Source: Bacteroidales bacterium (GTDB lineage Bacteria; Bacteroidota; Bacteroidia; Bacteroidales; Tenuifilaceae). Taken from it: a stretch of DNA of 64,000 nucleotides. The translations under genes and the position numbers were made by a program. Below, piece after piece: positions 51,740 to 60,705 of this stretch. The stretch's first letter is position 1, and each line of letters starts with the position of its first letter. A model generated the notes under the pieces. It saw only the letters and a program-made list of their open reading frames with translations, did not search any database and was not told the DNA's origin. Location of the stretch: contig JAGPEQ010000004.1 of assembly GCA_018056955.1 (NCBI GenBank), positions 1-64,000 on the forward strand. Reading direction: 5' to 3'.

Positions 51740-53368
51740 TTATAACCCCAGCAACTCTTTTCCCTGAATGCAGTTAATATCACGTGGGATATTAGCCTCA
51801 GCCACCCTGTTCAGATCGGCCTGAAGTTCATCGGTAATGAATCCTTTCTCCTCAAAGAGTTTCTTAACGGCAGCATAGTCGCCATTACCCTGAAGGGTTA
51901 AAATGTCTTTGGCCAATGAATTCATGGCCTCAGTCATCTTTTCATAGTTGACACGATAGGTTCCTGTTTCTGGAATTCGCTCAAAAGCGCCACGTTCTTT
52001 CAGGTAATTAAAGCAAACCATGTTAGCCTTTCCATGCGACGAAGCTGCACCAAACCTTACCGATCGGAAAATACCTGCAACAAAGGTAACATAGTTGTCC
52101 ATCATGTCCTTTTCGGGCAGTTCGCCCATTTGTGCAAGCTGCGATACCATGTAAAGTCCAAGAATATCGGCTTTCCCCTCTTCCAAAGCGGAATGCATTT
52201 CTTTTAATGCCTCACGAACCGTGCCTTTCCCGTTAACAAGGTTTTTGATACCTAACCCATGGGCAACCTCATGGAACATAACGTTCTCAAAAAAAGCATC
52301 AAACTTGATGTTATCACGCTGCTCCTCGGCAATGAGCATATTTCCAATAGGCAGAAGAATTTTTTCAAACTTAGCTTTCATAGCATTCTTAAGCTGCAGC
52401 TTGCGGCTACCCTTTTCCAGGTGAACGCGAGGATCGTTGGGTAAATTGATAGCAATGGTTTTGCTTCCAGAATTGCAATCGCCTGCATAGTATGCAACCT
52501 CATAAACACCTAAATCAGAATCGATACCGGGCTTTTCTTTTTTGTATTCCGGTTCAACTGGTAAGCTTTCCTGAAGTTTTGGGAGTAGTGCAGCAAAACG
52601 GTTAATCTTTTGAGTCCAGTCTAAATCCTTTATAAGTATGTATGCTTCATAAGCAGCCTTATAGTTGAACAGAGCATCCTCGTAGTTCTCAATTGGTCCA
52701 ACCACAAAGTCGATATTATTGGTCTTCATATCCATCCATGCCAGGTCGCTGGCAAAGTAGTCATCGGTTTGCAAGGCATCGGCACGAAGGGTGAGATATT
52801 TTTTGAGTCCTTCATCTTCGGCAAGTTCAGCGGCTTTACGAAGCAAATCGGCGGCTTTGTCAATTTTTTCCTTGTAAGCAACATGGTATGGTACCGACTC
52901 AAGCTTGCCATCGGTATTACGAATAATAATTGTATATAGGCTTGTTTTATCGGGAGCCTGAAAGGCTTCAAACTCCTCGCGAGTCATATCCTTCGGATAA
53001 AAATTTGCGCCAAGGGGCTTTTCGCCATAACCCTCAACAAAAGGTTTGTTATCGTTAAGCCTTTCCCATGGGCCATAATTTATCATTACAAAGTCGCGAG
53101 TTGCTTCATCGCTTATCTTGCTAAGCAGTTCTTCCTTATCGCCATAGGTTTGTAGCCAAAATAGGTCATCCATAATTTCAGCAATCTCAAAAAGTAAAGG
53201 AAGCATTTGCTTTTCCTTATCGGAAAGGCTGATTATATCAACCCTAAGCTCAACCGGAGCAAATTCGTTAACCTTTTTCTGCATTTCGGTCTCCTGTGTT
53301 TTTTTTGTATTGCAACCAATTACTGTGAGCGTTGCAACAGCTGCAAGTAGTAATGTTTTCCCTTTCAT
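51740..53368 (-). CDS. Dipeptidyl-peptidase III-like (M49 family) lipoprotein
   Basis: 542-aa lipoprotein (lipobox TVIGC, Cys19) with a metallopeptidase fold. Classical M49 enzymes have HExxGH; here the zinc motif is FHEVAHGLG (HExxH) and the second acidic site is LEEGKADILGLYM (usually EExRAE). This is the variant seen in uncharacterised Bacteroidota DPP III-like proteins. It probably trims peptides in the periplasm or at the cell surface, but activity with this motif is inferred. It lies 21 nt downstream of the unknown 233-aa gene, likely one transcript. Confidence 0.82.
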   Translation of the reverse strand: MKGKTLLLAAVATLTVIGCNTKKTQETEMQKKVNEFAPVELRVDIISLSDKEKQMLPLLFEIAEIMDDLFWLQTYGDKEELLSKISDEATRDFVMINYGPWERLNDNKPFVEGYGEKPLGANFYPKDMTREEFEAFQAPDKTSLYTIIIRNTDGKLESVPYHVAYKEKIDKAADLLRKAAELAEDEGLKKYLTLRADALQTDDYFASDLAWMDMKTNNIDFVVGPIENYEDALFNYKAAYEAYILIKDLDWTQKINRFAALLPKLQESLPVEPEYKKEKPGIDSDLGVYEVAYYAGDCNSGSKTIAINLPNDPRVHLEKGSRKLQLKNAMKAKFEKILLPIGNMLIAEEQRDNIKFDAFFENVMFHEVAHGLGIKNLVNGKGTVREALKEMHSALEEGKADILGLYMVSQLAQMGELPEKDMMDNYVTFVAGIFRSVRFGAASSHGKANMVCFNYLKERGAFERIPETGTYRVNYEKMTEAMNSLAKDILTLQGNGDYAAVKKLFEEKGFITDELQADLNRVAEANIPRDINCIQGKELLGL

Positions 53369-53389
53369 AATAAAATTTATATTGATAGA

Positions 53390-54091
53390 TTATTGTTCCT
53401 TTTCCTCCAAAACATCATCGGAGTTAAACCTGAAACCCAAACGTTTACCGGTTTGCAGCTTAGCATTCTCAATTTTAGTATTTAGCTGCACTACCGAAGC
53501 TATTTTAACCACATCGTATGGTGGAACCAGCAAGTCGAATTCCAATGCATACATAATGGCCGTTTCAATTATTGTTCTTAGCGATTTTTTATCGATAACC
53601 GCTGAACCGAAATTGTTGTAAAGGAACCCCATTTGGCGTTTCCCTTCAACAAAGTAGTGATACTCACGGTTTACAAATATTCGGCCAATCAGATAACCAA
53701 GGTCTTCGAGCCTATTATATTTAAAGGAATCGGCCAAAAAGTTATATATGTTGATAATTCCGCAATATGAATTGAGAACATTATCGGTGACATAGGATAG
53801 TTTCCATATACTATGATCGCGGTCAAACTCAAATACGTTGGTATGCATGCTAAAAATTAACAAATCGCCAGCCACCTTTAATTCGGCTTCATATTTTCCC
53901 CGGTCATTGTACTCCAGCTTAACCCTTTTATCGTACCCCCTAAGCTTATCGTTAAAATCTTCCTCAATTTCTTTGAGAACTTCCTTAATCAATCCAAAAA
54001 CCTCAAGGGTATTATCATAAATTTTCTGTTTTACAACGGCTTTCTCGGTAAGTAGATTTTGAATTTTTTGCTGTGTGTTTTGGTTTTCCAT
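53390..54091 (-). CDS. Conserved cytosolic protein of unknown function
   Basis: 233-aa protein without signal or membrane segments. It begins with a helical, coiled-coil-prone region (MENQNTQQKIQNLLTEKAVV) followed by an acidic EVLKEIEEDFNDKL, a mixed alpha/beta core (SMHTNVFEFDRDHSIWKLSY, then GIINIYNFLADSFKYNRLED) and a charged tail DDVLEEKEQ. I recognise no catalytic motif. It is the first gene before the M49-like lipoprotein, with TATATTTG 22 nt upstream. It lies near the SiaB gene, but separated by the M49-like gene and a terminator. Confidence 0.7.
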   Translation of the reverse strand: MENQNTQQKIQNLLTEKAVVKQKIYDNTLEVFGLIKEVLKEIEEDFNDKLRGYDKRVKLEYNDRGKYEAELKVAGDLLIFSMHTNVFEFDRDHSIWKLSYVTDNVLNSYCGIINIYNFLADSFKYNRLEDLGYLIGRIFVNREYHYFVEGKRQMGFLYNNFGSAVIDKKSLRTIIETAIMYALEFDLLVPPYDVVKIASVVQLNTKIENAKLQTGKRLGFRFNSDDVLEEKEQ

Positions 54092-54112
54092 AAATATTCA
54101 GTTTAAGAATTT

Positions 54113-54120
54113 CAAATATA
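54113..54120 (-). promoter_or_regulatory. -7 promoter box for the 233-aa gene and M49-like gene
   Basis: TATATTTG on the minus strand, 22 nt before the ATG at 54091. Confidence 0.5.
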
Positions 54121-54152
54121 CATTAAATATTAAAAGTAAACAAAGCAAAAAA

Positions 54153-54169
54153 GGCTGCGTTTTGCAGCC
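54153..54169 (-). terminator. Intrinsic terminator of proS
   Basis: GGCTGC / GCAGCC stem with a 5-nt loop; on the minus strand it is followed by TTTTTT. Confidence 0.75.
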
Positions 54170-54201
54170 CATTTTATTAAAATTAAACATCTCATAGGTT
54201 A

Positions 54202-55677
54202 CTAGTATGCTTGAGCAAAAATAGCCCTACGTTTCGATGGTTTTCCTGTTAAAATGCATTTTCCTTCCTCCTCTGGCATATCGAGCGGAATACAGCGAAT
54301 AGTTGCTTTTGTTTCCTCTTTAATCTGAGCCTCGGTTTCGGGAGTTCCATCCCAATGAGCCAGAACAAAGCCTCCCTTTTCTGCTACTATCTTTTTGAAT
54401 TCGTCGTAGGAATCTACCTTAACGGTATTGTTCTCACGGAAAGCCAAGGCCCGGTTGTAGAGGTTTTGCTGAATATCATCAAGTAAAGCAACTATAGTAT
54501 CGGCAAGTTGCTCCTGAGGCACATATTGTTTTTGAAGGGTATCGCGACGAGCCACCTCGGCTGTTCCCTTTTCGATATCCTTTGGGCCAATTGCAACCCT
54601 TACTGGAACACCTCGCATTTCATGCTCTGCAAATTTAAAGCCGGGCTTGTAGTTATCCCTGTCGTCGTAGTAAGTGGTAATCCCCTTGGAGTGCATTTGA
54701 GATCTTAGCTTGTGAACAACCTCACTAATGGCTGATAACTCCTCATCGCTCTTATAGATTGGCACAAAAACCACCTGAGTTGGAGCAAGTTTTGGAGGCA
54801 GCACCAAACCATTATCGTCAGAATGGGTCATAACCAGGGCACCCATAAGGCGGGTAGAAACACCCCACGATGTAGCCCAAACATACTCCTGTTGCCCCTC
54901 CTTGTTCAGGAACTTTACATCGAAAGCCTTGGCAAAGTTTTGGCCAAGGAAATGCGAAGTTCCAGCCTGCAAAGCCTTGCCATCCTGCATAAGCGCTTCA
55001 ATGGCATATGTATCAACGGCCCCGGCAAAACGCTCCGACTCCGATTTCTTCCCAACCACAACCGGCATTGCCATCCACTCGCGGGCGAATGTGGCATACA
55101 CATTTATCATACGTTCGGCTTCCTCCACGGCTTCCTGCATGGTGGCATGGGCGGTATGACCCTCCTGCCACAAAAATTCAGCAGTACGAAGAAACAGGCG
55201 TGTACGCATCTCCCAGCGCACTACGTTAGCCCACTGGTTAATTAGTATAGGCAAATCGCGATACGACTGTATCCATGTTTTGTATGTGTTCCAAATTATG
55301 GTTTCGGAAGTGGGTCGAACAACCAGTTCCTCCTCAAGCTTAGCTTCATCATCAACCACTACGCCTTTGCCGTTAGGGTCGTTTTTCAAGCGGTAATGTG
55401 TAACCACAGCACACTCCTTAGCAAAACCCTCAACGTGAGCTGCCTCGCGGCTGAAAAACGATTTTGGGATGAATAGAGGAAAATATGCATTCTGATGGCC
55501 TGTTTCCTTAAACATTCTATCGAGTTGGTCACGCATTTTTTCCCAAATGGCATAACCGTATGGTTTGATAACCATACATCCCCGTACTGCAGAATAATCG
55601 GCCAGTCCTGCTTTTACCACAATGTCGTTGTACCACTGCGAATAATTTTCGCTTCTGCTTGTAATTTCCTTTGCCAT
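54202..55677 (-). CDS. proS: Prolyl-tRNA synthetase (type 3, archaeal/eukaryotic-like)
   Basis: 491-aa class II synthetase charging tRNA-Pro. It lacks the editing insert of bacterial-type ProRS and has the short class II core with motif 2 [24 protein letters not shown] (read at 55135-55208) and motif 3 around [20 protein letters not shown]. The anticodon-binding domain begins near residue 295. The C-terminus ends AIFAQAY, with the Tyr end seen in the archaeal-type group. TACTTTTG lies 49 nt upstream. Stand-alone gene with its own terminator. Confidence 0.96.
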   Translation of the reverse strand: MAKEITSRSENYSQWYNDIVVKAGLADYSAVRGCMVIKPYGYAIWEKMRDQLDRMFKETGHQNAYFPLFIPKSFFSREAAHVEGFAKECAVVTHYRLKNDPNGKGVVVDDEAKLEEELVVRPTSETIIWNTYKTWIQSYRDLPILINQWANVVRWEMRTRLFLRTAEFLWQEGHTAHATMQEAVEEAERMINVYATFAREWMAMPVVVGKKSESERFAGAVDTYAIEALMQDGKALQAGTSHFLGQNFAKAFDVKFLNKEGQQEYVWATSWGVSTRLMGALVMTHSDDNGLVLPPKLAPTQVVFVPIYKSDEELSAISEVVHKLRSQMHSKGITTYYDDRDNYKPGFKFAEHEMRGVPVRVAIGPKDIEKGTAEVARRDTLQKQYVPQEQLADTIVALLDDIQQNLYNRALAFRENNTVKVDSYDEFKKIVAEKGGFVLAHWDGTPETEAQIKEETKATIRCIPLDMPEEEGKCILTGKPSKRRAIFAQAY

Positions 55678-55725
55678 ATTAAATAATTGGAATGATTTTT
55701 GCTGTAATCAATATGAAAACACTGG

Positions 55726-55733
55726 CAAAAGTA
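55726..55733 (-). promoter_or_regulatory. -7 promoter box for proS
   Basis: TACTTTTG on the minus strand, 49 nt before the ATG at 55677. Confidence 0.5.
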
Positions 55734-55773
55734 ATTAATAAAAATGAATTATTACCCTAACCACTAACTAAAT

Positions 55774-55780
55774 GGAGGTG
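55774..55780 (+). promoter_or_regulatory. Strong Shine-Dalgarno site that fixes the lipoprotein start
   Basis: GGAGGTG, 3-9 nt before the ATG at 55784. Such clear sites are uncommon in this window. Confidence 0.6.
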
Positions 55781-55783
55781 CAT

Positions 55784-57184
55784 ATGAAAACCAAATTATT
55801 CAATCCAGCGCTTACCCTTGCAGTTTTCATGCTGGCATCCTGTTCTACAGGGCTGCAGGTTAGCAAAACATCATCGTGGGATGATGAAATATATGGAACA
55901 ACTAATTCAAAATCTACAAAAGTACAAGTTGCAAACGTTAGCCCAGTTGCACCTTCAGCTAAATCGGAACAGTATAATAAACTGGACGGCAAATTTGCTG
56001 AAGCCTTAAAGGCATTGGAAGATAGCAGCAAAAACGATACCGTTATTTACAAGGCTGAAGATCCAAACCCTTACCGTAGAATACTTTCCGATAGCTACCA
56101 GGAATCGTACGAGCGTAGGTTAAGGGGCTTTGAGGATCCACGCTATGGTATTGAAGACTGGAGCGTTTACTATTCCGACGACTGGCGTTACGCCCAGGCT
56201 TACGATCCTTCATACTACAGAGTTGTAGTAATGGGAAGTAATGTATGGGTTGAGCCCTGGTACATTTATAACTCTTTTGGTTGGCCAAGGTCGCATTTCT
56301 ACTTTGGATTCGGGTTTGGATGGGGCTATAACCCATGGAACTCATATTACTTAGGGTATTACTGGGATCCATGGTACTATAACCCTTGGTACTACAATCC
56401 ATGGTACTACTCCCCATACGTTGCAAGTAACGCATACTGGTCAGGATGGTACGATGCAACCTATTACTGGGACAAGTACACGCCCAATAGCAACAGGTAC
56501 TACTATGGCCGAAGAGGAAATACGACCAACAATACCGATCAATATGTAGGCGGAAGAAGTACATCGGTCATTCCAGGTGATGGACAAATAGTTACATCCC
56601 GTAGGACAAGAACAGATGTTCCTGCTGAAACAAACCCAGTTGTTACAACCCGTGAAACTCAAACACGAGTAACGCCAACCTATGAAACCCGCAGGGGCGA
56701 GGGCCGAACTACCTCAACAGGTAATCAAACTGTTGTACGAAGAGATGGAACATCAACTCGAGTATCTGACGGCACGGGCGATTTTTCATCTTCAAGAACA
56801 TCACGGCCCACCCGAGAGATTGGCATATCGGAACCTACCCGCAGGGGCACAACTCCAACCTACGAGCGCCCACGAACTGGTAATTCTGGCGAGTACAACA
56901 GTACCCGTAGAGTTGAGAACCCATCAACAAGGACAACTATTACTCGTAACCCATCAACTACAACACCTACCCGAACTACTACTCCAACCTACAACCGCCC
57001 AAACAGGGTTAGCACCCCATCGTCATCACAACCTTCAACCCGTAGCTATGATTATGAACGCCCCCGTAGTTCAAGTAGTGGTTCCTCTAGCAGCAATTCT
57101 TCGGTATCCCGTTCATCATCAAGCAGTTCATCAAGCTCATCAAGTAGCAGTTCAAGTGGAACTTCAACTACTAGAAGGAGATAG
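55784..57184 (+). CDS. Trp/Tyr-rich and Ser/Thr/Arg-rich lipoprotein of unknown function
   Basis: 466-aa lipoprotein (MKTKLFNPALTLAVFMLASC, Cys20). Residues about 120-235 hold an aromatic stretch with repeats such as WYYNPWYYNPWYYS and many Gly/Asn; residues about 245-466 are low complexity (Arg, Thr, Ser, Pro), ending in a near-pure Ser run before STTRRR. No known domain is recognised in the C-terminal half. The GGAGGTG ahead of the ATG at 55784 decides the start over the in-frame ATG at 55772. It is convergent-free, precedes FadL, and ends at a terminator. Perhaps a surface or envelope structural protein. Confidence 0.75.
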   Translation: MKTKLFNPALTLAVFMLASCSTGLQVSKTSSWDDEIYGTTNSKSTKVQVANVSPVAPSAKSEQYNKLDGKFAEALKALEDSSKNDTVIYKAEDPNPYRRILSDSYQESYERRLRGFEDPRYGIEDWSVYYSDDWRYAQAYDPSYYRVVVMGSNVWVEPWYIYNSFGWPRSHFYFGFGFGWGYNPWNSYYLGYYWDPWYYNPWYYNPWYYSPYVASNAYWSGWYDATYYWDKYTPNSNRYYYGRRGNTTNNTDQYVGGRSTSVIPGDGQIVTSRRTRTDVPAETNPVVTTRETQTRVTPTYETRRGEGRTTSTGNQTVVRRDGTSTRVSDGTGDFSSSRTSRPTREIGISEPTRRGTTPTYERPRTGNSGEYNSTRRVENPSTRTTITRNPSTTTPTRTTTPTYNRPNRVSTPSSSQPSTRSYDYERPRSSSSGSSSSNSSVSRSSSSSSSSSSSSSSSGTSTTRRR

Positions 57185-57201
57185 TTAAATATGCACCTCA
57201 A

Positions 57202-57228
57202 GGGAGAGGTTCTCCTCTCCCCCTTTTT
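57202..57228 (+). terminator. Intrinsic terminator after the lipoprotein
   Basis: GGGAGAGG / CCTCTCCC stem with a 4-nt loop, followed by CCTTTTTT. Confidence 0.8.
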
Positions 57229-57263
57229 TGTCTTAAAAAGATTAATTACATAAAAAAACAAAC

Positions 57264-58799
57264 ATGAAAACATACAGGTCTTTAACAATTGGCTTTTTAG
57301 CAACCCTATCAACTCTGGGTTACAACCTTAATGCCCAAAACCTTGCCGATGGCCTTAGGTTTAGCCAAACCCACAATAATGGAACAGCTCGTTTTGTATC
57401 GATGGGCGGTGCTTTTGGAGCACTGGGAGCCGATTTTTCGTCAATTGCGGTTAACCCTGCCGGTGTAGGGGTATACAAATCAGGCGAATTCACCATTACA
57501 CCATCGTTCAAAACACAAAAAGTATCATCAACCTTTTTAGGTGTATCGGCATCGGATAACAAGAATAGGATTAACCTTGATAATTTAGGCTTTGTAATGT
57601 CGTTCAAGCCTTATAAATCCGAAGATAAGGGCATCCTGGCATACAACTTATCATTTGGCTACAACAGAACCAACGATTACCACTCTAACGCAATTACCCT
57701 AGGCGATTACAATAACTATTCCATCATGGACTATTTCTCAGCCATTACTAATGGTAAATACACCCCATCGCAGCTAGAGCCAACAACAAACTATAATCCC
57801 TTTAATACGTTAGGAGGTGGAGCATGGGAATCGATTATGGCTAGGAACACCAGGCTGCTTTACAAATATGACTCTGGAACAGGCACCTATGAACCTGCCA
57901 TTTACCTTCAAGATTCAGTTAAATATAAGAATATTTCAACTACTGAAGGTGGTTCGGGAGAGTTTACAACCGCTTTTGGTGTTAATATTTCAAATAAGTT
58001 GTATTTGGGTGCATCGTTAGGAATAACTGATTTTAATTACACATTTAATTCAACCTATTCTGAAGATGCAAAAGAAAGCAATCCGTCCAGGCCAAACGGC
58101 GATAGGTTCTACTACATGGATTACAAACAGTATGTAGAAACGAAAGGCTCAGGCTTCAACCTGAAAATTGGAGGTATCTATACTCCGATACCTGAAGTTC
58201 GCATTGGGCTATCGTTCCACACCCCTACATTTTATAGTTTCGACGATGCATTCTCGTCATCGATAATTACAAACTTCGACACAACTGGCACAGAGGTTAT
58301 CTTCCAAAGCAACAGCCCGTTGGGTAGGTATGATTATCATTTTGAAACACCTATGAAGATTACCGGAAGTGTTGCCATTATAATTATGCAAAAGGGATTG
58401 GTTAGCATTGATATTGAGCATCTCGATTACTCTACCATGCGTTTCCGCCGCGGTGGCGATGGCGACACTTTCTGGGATTTAAATAGCCAAATGGGAAACA
58501 CCTTTAAGAGTGTCACAAACCTAAGGTTTGGTGGAGAGTATAAAATTGGGGATATCGCTCTAAGAGGAGGTTATGCCTACTACCCATCGCCCTACAAATC
58601 GGGTTTCCTTAACGACAAATCCAAAATTCAGCAGATTTCAGGTGGTATTGGCTACAGAACTGGCAACGTATCAATTGATTTTGCCTACCTAAGAACATTA
58701 CAGGATGTTAAATATGTTTTCTATGATTTGAATATTCCTAGCGTTACCAACAAGGTGCGTGATAGTAGAGTTCTGCTTACTTTTGGTTTTAGATTTTAG
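57264..58799 (+). CDS. OmpP1/FadL family outer-membrane transporter
   Basis: 511-aa outer-membrane barrel for hydrophobic compounds or other small molecules. A signal peptide (MKTYRSLTIGFLATLSTLG... to NAQ) leads to the conserved N-terminal hatch (ARFVSMGGAFGALGADFSSIAVNPAGVGVYKSGE, read from 57392-57490, the FadL NPA motif), the rest being barrel strands ending DSRVLLTFGFRF. Own upstream region without a clear -7 box. Followed by a strong terminator shared with convergent ftcD. Confidence 0.92.
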   Translation: MKTYRSLTIGFLATLSTLGYNLNAQNLADGLRFSQTHNNGTARFVSMGGAFGALGADFSSIAVNPAGVGVYKSGEFTITPSFKTQKVSSTFLGVSASDNKNRINLDNLGFVMSFKPYKSEDKGILAYNLSFGYNRTNDYHSNAITLGDYNNYSIMDYFSAITNGKYTPSQLEPTTNYNPFNTLGGGAWESIMARNTRLLYKYDSGTGTYEPAIYLQDSVKYKNISTTEGGSGEFTTAFGVNISNKLYLGASLGITDFNYTFNSTYSEDAKESNPSRPNGDRFYYMDYKQYVETKGSGFNLKIGGIYTPIPEVRIGLSFHTPTFYSFDDAFSSSIITNFDTTGTEVIFQSNSPLGRYDYHFETPMKITGSVAIIIMQKGLVSIDIEHLDYSTMRFRRGGDGDTFWDLNSQMGNTFKSVTNLRFGGEYKIGDIALRGGYAYYPSPYKSGFLNDKSKIQQISGGIGYRTGNVSIDFAYLRTLQDVKYVFYDLNIPSVTNKVRDSRVLLTFGFRF

Positions 58800-58814
58800 T
58801 TGGGTTGCCTTCAA

Positions 58815-58849
58815 AACAGCAAAGGGCGCTAAAGGCGCCCTTTGCTGTT
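58815..58849. terminator. Bidirectional terminator between FadL and ftcD
   Basis: AACAGCAAAGGGCGC / GCGCCCTTTGCTGTT perfect 15-bp stem with a 5-nt loop; T-rich after it on the plus strand. Confidence 0.8.
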
Positions 58850-58865
58850 TATTAATTACAATGAT

Positions 58866-60560
58866 CTAAGCCATTATTTTACTTTCAACAATTGATAGAA
58901 TTTCAGCCTCCATTTGTTGAGCTTTCTTAACTATCTCGGCACCTCTACTAATGAACTCATTGGCTTTATCCTTATCCTTTAGGCCTGAAGCATTGATTTT
59001 GACGTTAAGGAAAGCCCCCATTACCGCTGAGCGTGCAGCCAAAGCACCAACACCAGCATCGGAAACGGAGTTAGGATTACCATGTTCAGCCATTGCCTTT
59101 ATAACCTCCATCGACTCAAAGCAAAGGTTCATGACGCGGAATGGCACCTCGATGGCGTATAGGGTAGCATCCTGTATGGCCTTTGTTCGGGCTGCCTTTT
59201 CCTCGTCGGTTCCCTTGGGTAAGCCAAAGGCTTCCATTATGCGGTTGAACGCAGCAGTATCCTCATCAACCATTTTAATAAGCTGCTCCATGTAAAACTT
59301 GCCCTTTTCGGCCCAGTTGGAAAATTCTTCCCAGCGATCGTCCCAACCGGGTTTGTGCGATGATAGGTTTGCTACCATGGTAGCAAGTGCAGCGCCAAAA
59401 GCGCCCATGGCTGCCGATATGGAACCTCCGCCAGGAGCAGGCGATTCGGATGCAGTTTCCTGAGTGAAACCCTCAAGCGTTCTGTCAACCAATTTTTTAC
59501 CGGTTTTTTCCTCAAGGATATACTCAATGATTTTCTTATCGGGATCAAATGGGTAAAGCTCATCCAAACCCATTGATTTTACAGCAATCTTTATTATCTC
59601 CCTATCAGGAATACCAAGCGAACGCTGCTGCTTTCGCAGGAAATATTTACCTGCCTCAAGCATGGCGCTAAGGGGAACAACCCCAACAATCTCAGAGCCG
59701 GTAACCCTTAAGCCTCTTTCTGCTGCTTTTTTAGATGCCTCCTCAAAAGCCACATGAATAGGGGTAACGGTTATATCTGTTAAATTGATTGACACCTGGG
59801 CAATTCCATACTCATCAATAAACCATCCAATTGCTTTGCAAGCCTTTAGGGATCCGGGCACCCATATCTCATTGCCGTTCTCATCGGTGGCAATTTTACC
59901 CGTAACAGGGTTGCCCACACGCATTGGGCGTCCTTTTTCACGGATATCAAATGCTACCGCATTAGCTCGTCGGGTTGATGTGGTGTTAAGGTTAACATTG
60001 TATGCCACAAGGAAATTGCGTGCTCCCACTGCAATAGCTCCAGTTTTAGGAAGAAATTGTGTTGGGCCAAAATCCGGCTTCCAAGCAGGATCCTGAAGTT
60101 TCTTGGGTAATCCCTCGTACTCGCCTGCCCTACAATTTGCAAGGTTACGGCGCTTTTCCTCAAATGCTGCATACTCATAACAATAAACAGGAATTCCTAA
60201 TTCCTCACCAATACGTTTAGCCAGCTTGCGGGCATACTCAACCACCTCGTCCATGGTGATGTTGGCCACCGGAACAAGCGGGCAGACATCGGTTGCGCCA
60301 AATCGTGGGTGAGCACCATGGTGCTTGCTCATATCGATGAGTTCCATTGCCTTCCGGGTTGCCCGAAATGCTGCCTCAACAACCTCATCGGGGGTTCCCA
60401 CAAATGTAACTACAGTTCGGTTTGTAGCTTTGCCCGGATCAACATCAATTAACTTAACGCCTTCAACGGCTTCAATCTCATCAGTTATCTGCTTAATAAT
60501 TGTCATATCGCGCCCTTCGGAAAAATTGGGCACACACTCAATTAACTTTTTCAGTGACAT
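58866..60560 (-). CDS. ftcD: Glutamate formimidoyltransferase / formimidoyltetrahydrofolate cyclodeaminase fusion
   Basis: 564-aa bifunctional folate enzyme of histidine breakdown: N-formimino-glutamate plus tetrahydrofolate gives formimino-THF and glutamate, then methenyl-THF and ammonia. The N-terminal part (about 1-335) carries IECVPNFSEGRD and HHGAHPRFGATDVCPLVPV (catalytic His); the C-terminal cyclodeaminase (about 365-564) begins with SESPAPGGGSISAAMGAFG. Full-length fusion, as in animals and many Bacteroidota. With hutI it completes the later steps; hutH and hutU are not in the window. Confidence 0.96.
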   Translation of the reverse strand: MSLKKLIECVPNFSEGRDMTIIKQITDEIEAVEGVKLIDVDPGKATNRTVVTFVGTPDEVVEAAFRATRKAMELIDMSKHHGAHPRFGATDVCPLVPVANITMDEVVEYARKLAKRIGEELGIPVYCYEYAAFEEKRRNLANCRAGEYEGLPKKLQDPAWKPDFGPTQFLPKTGAIAVGARNFLVAYNVNLNTTSTRRANAVAFDIREKGRPMRVGNPVTGKIATDENGNEIWVPGSLKACKAIGWFIDEYGIAQVSINLTDITVTPIHVAFEEASKKAAERGLRVTGSEIVGVVPLSAMLEAGKYFLRKQQRSLGIPDREIIKIAVKSMGLDELYPFDPDKKIIEYILEEKTGKKLVDRTLEGFTQETASESPAPGGGSISAAMGAFGAALATMVANLSSHKPGWDDRWEEFSNWAEKGKFYMEQLIKMVDEDTAAFNRIMEAFGLPKGTDEEKAARTKAIQDATLYAIEVPFRVMNLCFESMEVIKAMAEHGNPNSVSDAGVGALAARSAVMGAFLNVKINASGLKDKDKANEFISRGAEIVKKAQQMEAEILSIVESKIMA

Positions 60561-60596
60561 AATGGTTATGGTGTTTGTTAAAGTTCAAAGGTTCTA

Positions 60597-60673
60597 GGAT
60601 AAAGGTTAAAGGTTAAAGGTTAAAGGTTAAAGGATAAAGGTTAAAGGATAAAGGATAAAGGATAAAGGATAAA
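60597..60673. repeat. 7-bp tandem repeat, 11 units
   Basis: Eleven heptamers of GGTTAAA or GGATAAA (order: A, T, T, T, T, A, T, A, A, A, A at the third base), in the gap between DUF4197 and ftcD. A degenerate tail continues to about 60682. Confidence 0.95.
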
Positions 60674-60705
60674 AGATTAAAGTTTAATATCCCTTAATTG
60701 TTTGT

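Noticed and set aside
56043..57312. Open frames opposite or shifted inside the Trp/Tyr- and Ser-rich lipoprotein
   Set aside because: They are shadows of low-complexity coding DNA; the lipoprotein frame has the signal, lipobox and Shine-Dalgarno site.
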